Origin: a virus
Length of the DNA stretch: 22,862 nucleotides
Virus record (IMG/VR): IMGVR_UViG_3300044993_000711
Location: 1-22,862 of that record
Reading direction: 5' to 3' (one strand)
The translations under genes and the position numbers were made by a program. Position 1 is the stretch's first letter. Every line of letters starts with the position of its first letter. The notes under the pieces were generated by a model. The model saw nothing but the letters and a program-made list of their open reading frames with translations. It was not told the DNA's origin and ran no database searches. This document shows positions 21,725 through 22,862 of the stretch, piece by piece.

Positions 21725-22027
21725 GTATTTTGAGTGCGTCCGAATTTTAATAGACTCTTGAATTGTGCCCTTAATGCCATATACAAAACTCATCTCTTTG
21801 CTTAATATAAAATCCACACTAGCAAGCATGGTCTTTTTGCTAAGGGCATCATGTGTTATATCAATTAAACGTGTCCATAAAATAGTAGGTTTAATTCGCT
21901 TTTTGGGCACTGCTAATATTCTGGTCCTGTAGTTGTCTGCATCAACAGAATCGCTCCCGCTTTGCAAGCTCATGGCGACCCCCGCTCTATTCTCAAAGTA
22001 TTCGAGTAGATTATTTCGTTTCTTCAT
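21722..22027 (-). CDS. Hypothetical protein (101 residues) ending next to an IS remnant
   Basis: The start was set at the ATG giving MKKRNNLLEYFENRAG, which overlaps the end of the preceding gene by 17 bp; an upstream non-ATG codon would add eight residues. The product has a central Asp/Ser stretch (LQSGSDSVDADNYRTR) and basic patches (VPKKRIKPT). The last codons and the TAA lie in the decayed IS left end, so the original C-terminus may have been longer. No family recognised. Confidence 0.65.
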   Translation of the reverse strand: MKKRNNLLEYFENRAGVAMSLQSGSDSVDADNYRTRILAVPKKRIKPTILWTRLIDITHDALSKKTMLASVDFILSKEMSFVYGIKGTIQESIKIRTHSKY

Positions 22028-22241
22028 GCATCGATTTAGATAGTGTTTCAATGACCATGGACCTAGGGTCTGGCTTTAGCGCAAGAGATTCCCAAATATA
22101 ATTAATCAATTGCCTGTGCTTAAGATTGGACTTATAAAAATGGCGATACAGCACATTTCTAGCCCAATTATCGTGCGGCGCCGGCCACGCTTCATGTAAT
22201 TGTGGATAGAATTTTGAGGATAGGCTACGTCTCTTCTTCAA
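22011..22241 (-). CDS. Hypothetical protein (76 residues)
   Basis: A TTG start overlaps the preceding stop as TTGA, with GAGG about six bases upstream. It gives MKKRRSLSSKFYPQLHEAWP, then aromatic helices (NWARNVLYRHFYKSNLKHRQ, LINYIWESLAL). Three minus-strand genes in this window begin MKKR. Not recognised. It is the middle of a three-gene overlapping set. Confidence 0.65.
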   Translation of the reverse strand: MKKRRSLSSKFYPQLHEAWPAPHDNWARNVLYRHFYKSNLKHRQLINYIWESLALKPDPRSMVIETLSKSMHEETK

Positions 22242-22519
22242 AATGCCACCTCAAATAATAGCTTACTGACATCCCTACTGGCTTCAATTGCAAAATGCTT
22301 CCCAACTCTGGCCACCCCAGTTTGTCCGGAAGCCAGCATGGCTGCCGGTAAGGTATAGACCAGCACCTGCATTGTATTTGGGCCCAAACGCTTTTCCGCT
22401 CGCCTCCCCATATCCTGTACAAATTCCTGAAGCGGCTTATTCTGGGCATAGTATGCCTGGCTCACAGTCGTACACGCTATCCCATTTAGGCACATTCCTA
22501 TAACAATCGCCTCTAACAA
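22238..22519 (-). CDS. Small hypothetical protein with hydrophobic N-terminus (93 residues)
   Basis: TTG with AGGGGG just upstream gives MLEAIVIGMCLNGIACTTVS; an ATG eight codons later is the alternative. The N-terminal hydrophobic stretch with Cys, and another apolar stretch (MQVLVYTLPAAMLASGQTG), suggest membrane contact. The protein then ends in strands (KHFAIEASRDVSKLLFEVAF). It begins only 36 bp from the 286-bp MITE at 22556, whose right end faces it. Function unknown. Confidence 0.65.
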   Translation of the reverse strand: MLEAIVIGMCLNGIACTTVSQAYYAQNKPLQEFVQDMGRRAEKRLGPNTMQVLVYTLPAAMLASGQTGVARVGKHFAIEASRDVSKLLFEVAF

Positions 22520-22555
22520 GCAGGCCCCCTGACCCTATTATGAATATCAATCAAT

Positions 22556-22664
22556 CTGACAGCTCCCACGACTAAAGGCATGGGGTTCCTGCTTCATAGC
22601 TCCAACTACCGTTGATCGCTCCACAGGCTTTATTTATCCTTGGAGGGCTGCCCTCTCCTCCAAG
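22556..22664 (-). ncRNA. Presumed stand-alone omega RNA scaffold in MITE E2
   Basis: A 109-bp block identical to those at 9054 and 14284. The guide from its flank would begin ATTGATTGATATTCAT, in the leader of the 93-residue gene. Expression is inferred only. Confidence 0.55.
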
Positions 22665-22841
22665 TTGCTGTTTTAATACAACATTCTTCATTATATTGAA
22701 GACTTTTGTCTTCAATGCATAAATTAGTGATTTGGTTCTCTGTCACTAATTTATGCATCACTTTGAAGAAACTTATTATATATTACCTTGTTTCAAAATC
22801 CATCCCACGCCTAAAGGCATGAGTTTTCTTTTGACCTTATA
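22556..22841 (-). mobile_element. 286-bp non-autonomous IS200/IS605 derivative (MITE), copy E2
   Basis: Same length and build as 9054-9339, with five differences by eye. Two of these are a matched pair in the left-end hairpin (GACTAAAGTC there, GCCTAAAGGC here), so pairing is kept. Its interior has a perfect 16-bp inverted repeat, ATGCATAAATTAGTGA, around a 12-base loop derived from tnpB. TTAT precedes its left boundary in element direction. Confidence 0.9.
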
Positions 22842-22862
22842 ATAATACCATCTATTTTTATT

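Overview
The window reads as part of a large contractile-tailed (myovirus-type) bacteriophage genome or prophage. The main evidence is a 939-residue tail sheath protein followed directly by a 155-residue tail tube protein, then further on a plus-strand run of repeat-rich virion proteins, a permuted NlpC/P60-type protein and a two-helix membrane protein. The DNA is AT-leaning, genes are tightly packed, and stop and start codons often overlap. The host cannot be named from this sequence. No tRNA, rRNA or CRISPR array was seen.

Layout. (1) 3-5231, plus strand: three small unrecognised genes, the first with LRV/HEAT-like repeats, then tail sheath, tail tube and a clear terminator. (2) 5323-6807: a free-standing Vsr-fold (EDxHD-type) homing endonuclease with four N-terminal DNA-binding-like repeats. 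(3) 6828-8250: a hairpin, a 117-bp spacer and a full-length tnpB-only IS200/IS605-family element. (4) 8247-14063, minus strand: about 17 small overlapping genes, including a CYTH-like protein, thymidylate kinase, a membrane-anchored trypsin-like protease, a separate PDZ protein, a Cys-rich zinc-binding-like protein and a (QLxx)n repeat protein. (5) 14090-14552: a second IS200/IS605 cluster (303-bp deleted element, the same spacer, a 46-bp minimal element). (6) 14619-21323, plus strand: virion or tail-fibre-like genes, the NlpC/P60-like protein and the holin-like membrane protein. (7) 21324-21685: a hairpin-rich non-coding stretch, followed by an IS remnant. (8) 21722-22519: three minus-strand genes. 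(9) 22556-22841: another copy of the 286-bp deleted IS element.

The most striking system is the tnpB family. One intact tnpB (RuvC residues and zinc finger present) sits with three deleted, non-coding relatives of two different architectures. All four keep a block of exactly 109 bp at the right end. The block is identical among the three deleted copies and differs at three positions in the tnpB copy. It matches the position and make-up expected of the TnpB guide RNA (omega RNA/reRNA): the tnpB 3' end plus the right-end hairpin, with the guide read from the flank. The window therefore looks like one TnpB with several dispersed guide-RNA loci carrying different guides. Every left boundary is preceded by TTAT, the presumed target and TAM. 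No tnpA is present, so mobility would need a transposase in trans.

The minus-strand block interrupts what is otherwise a continuous plus-strand virion cluster and is bracketed by related IS units. It looks like an accessory module. Its chain of overlapping genes (CYTH, small membrane protein, tmk, protease) suggests co-expression of nucleotide metabolism with a membrane or periplasmic proteolysis function.
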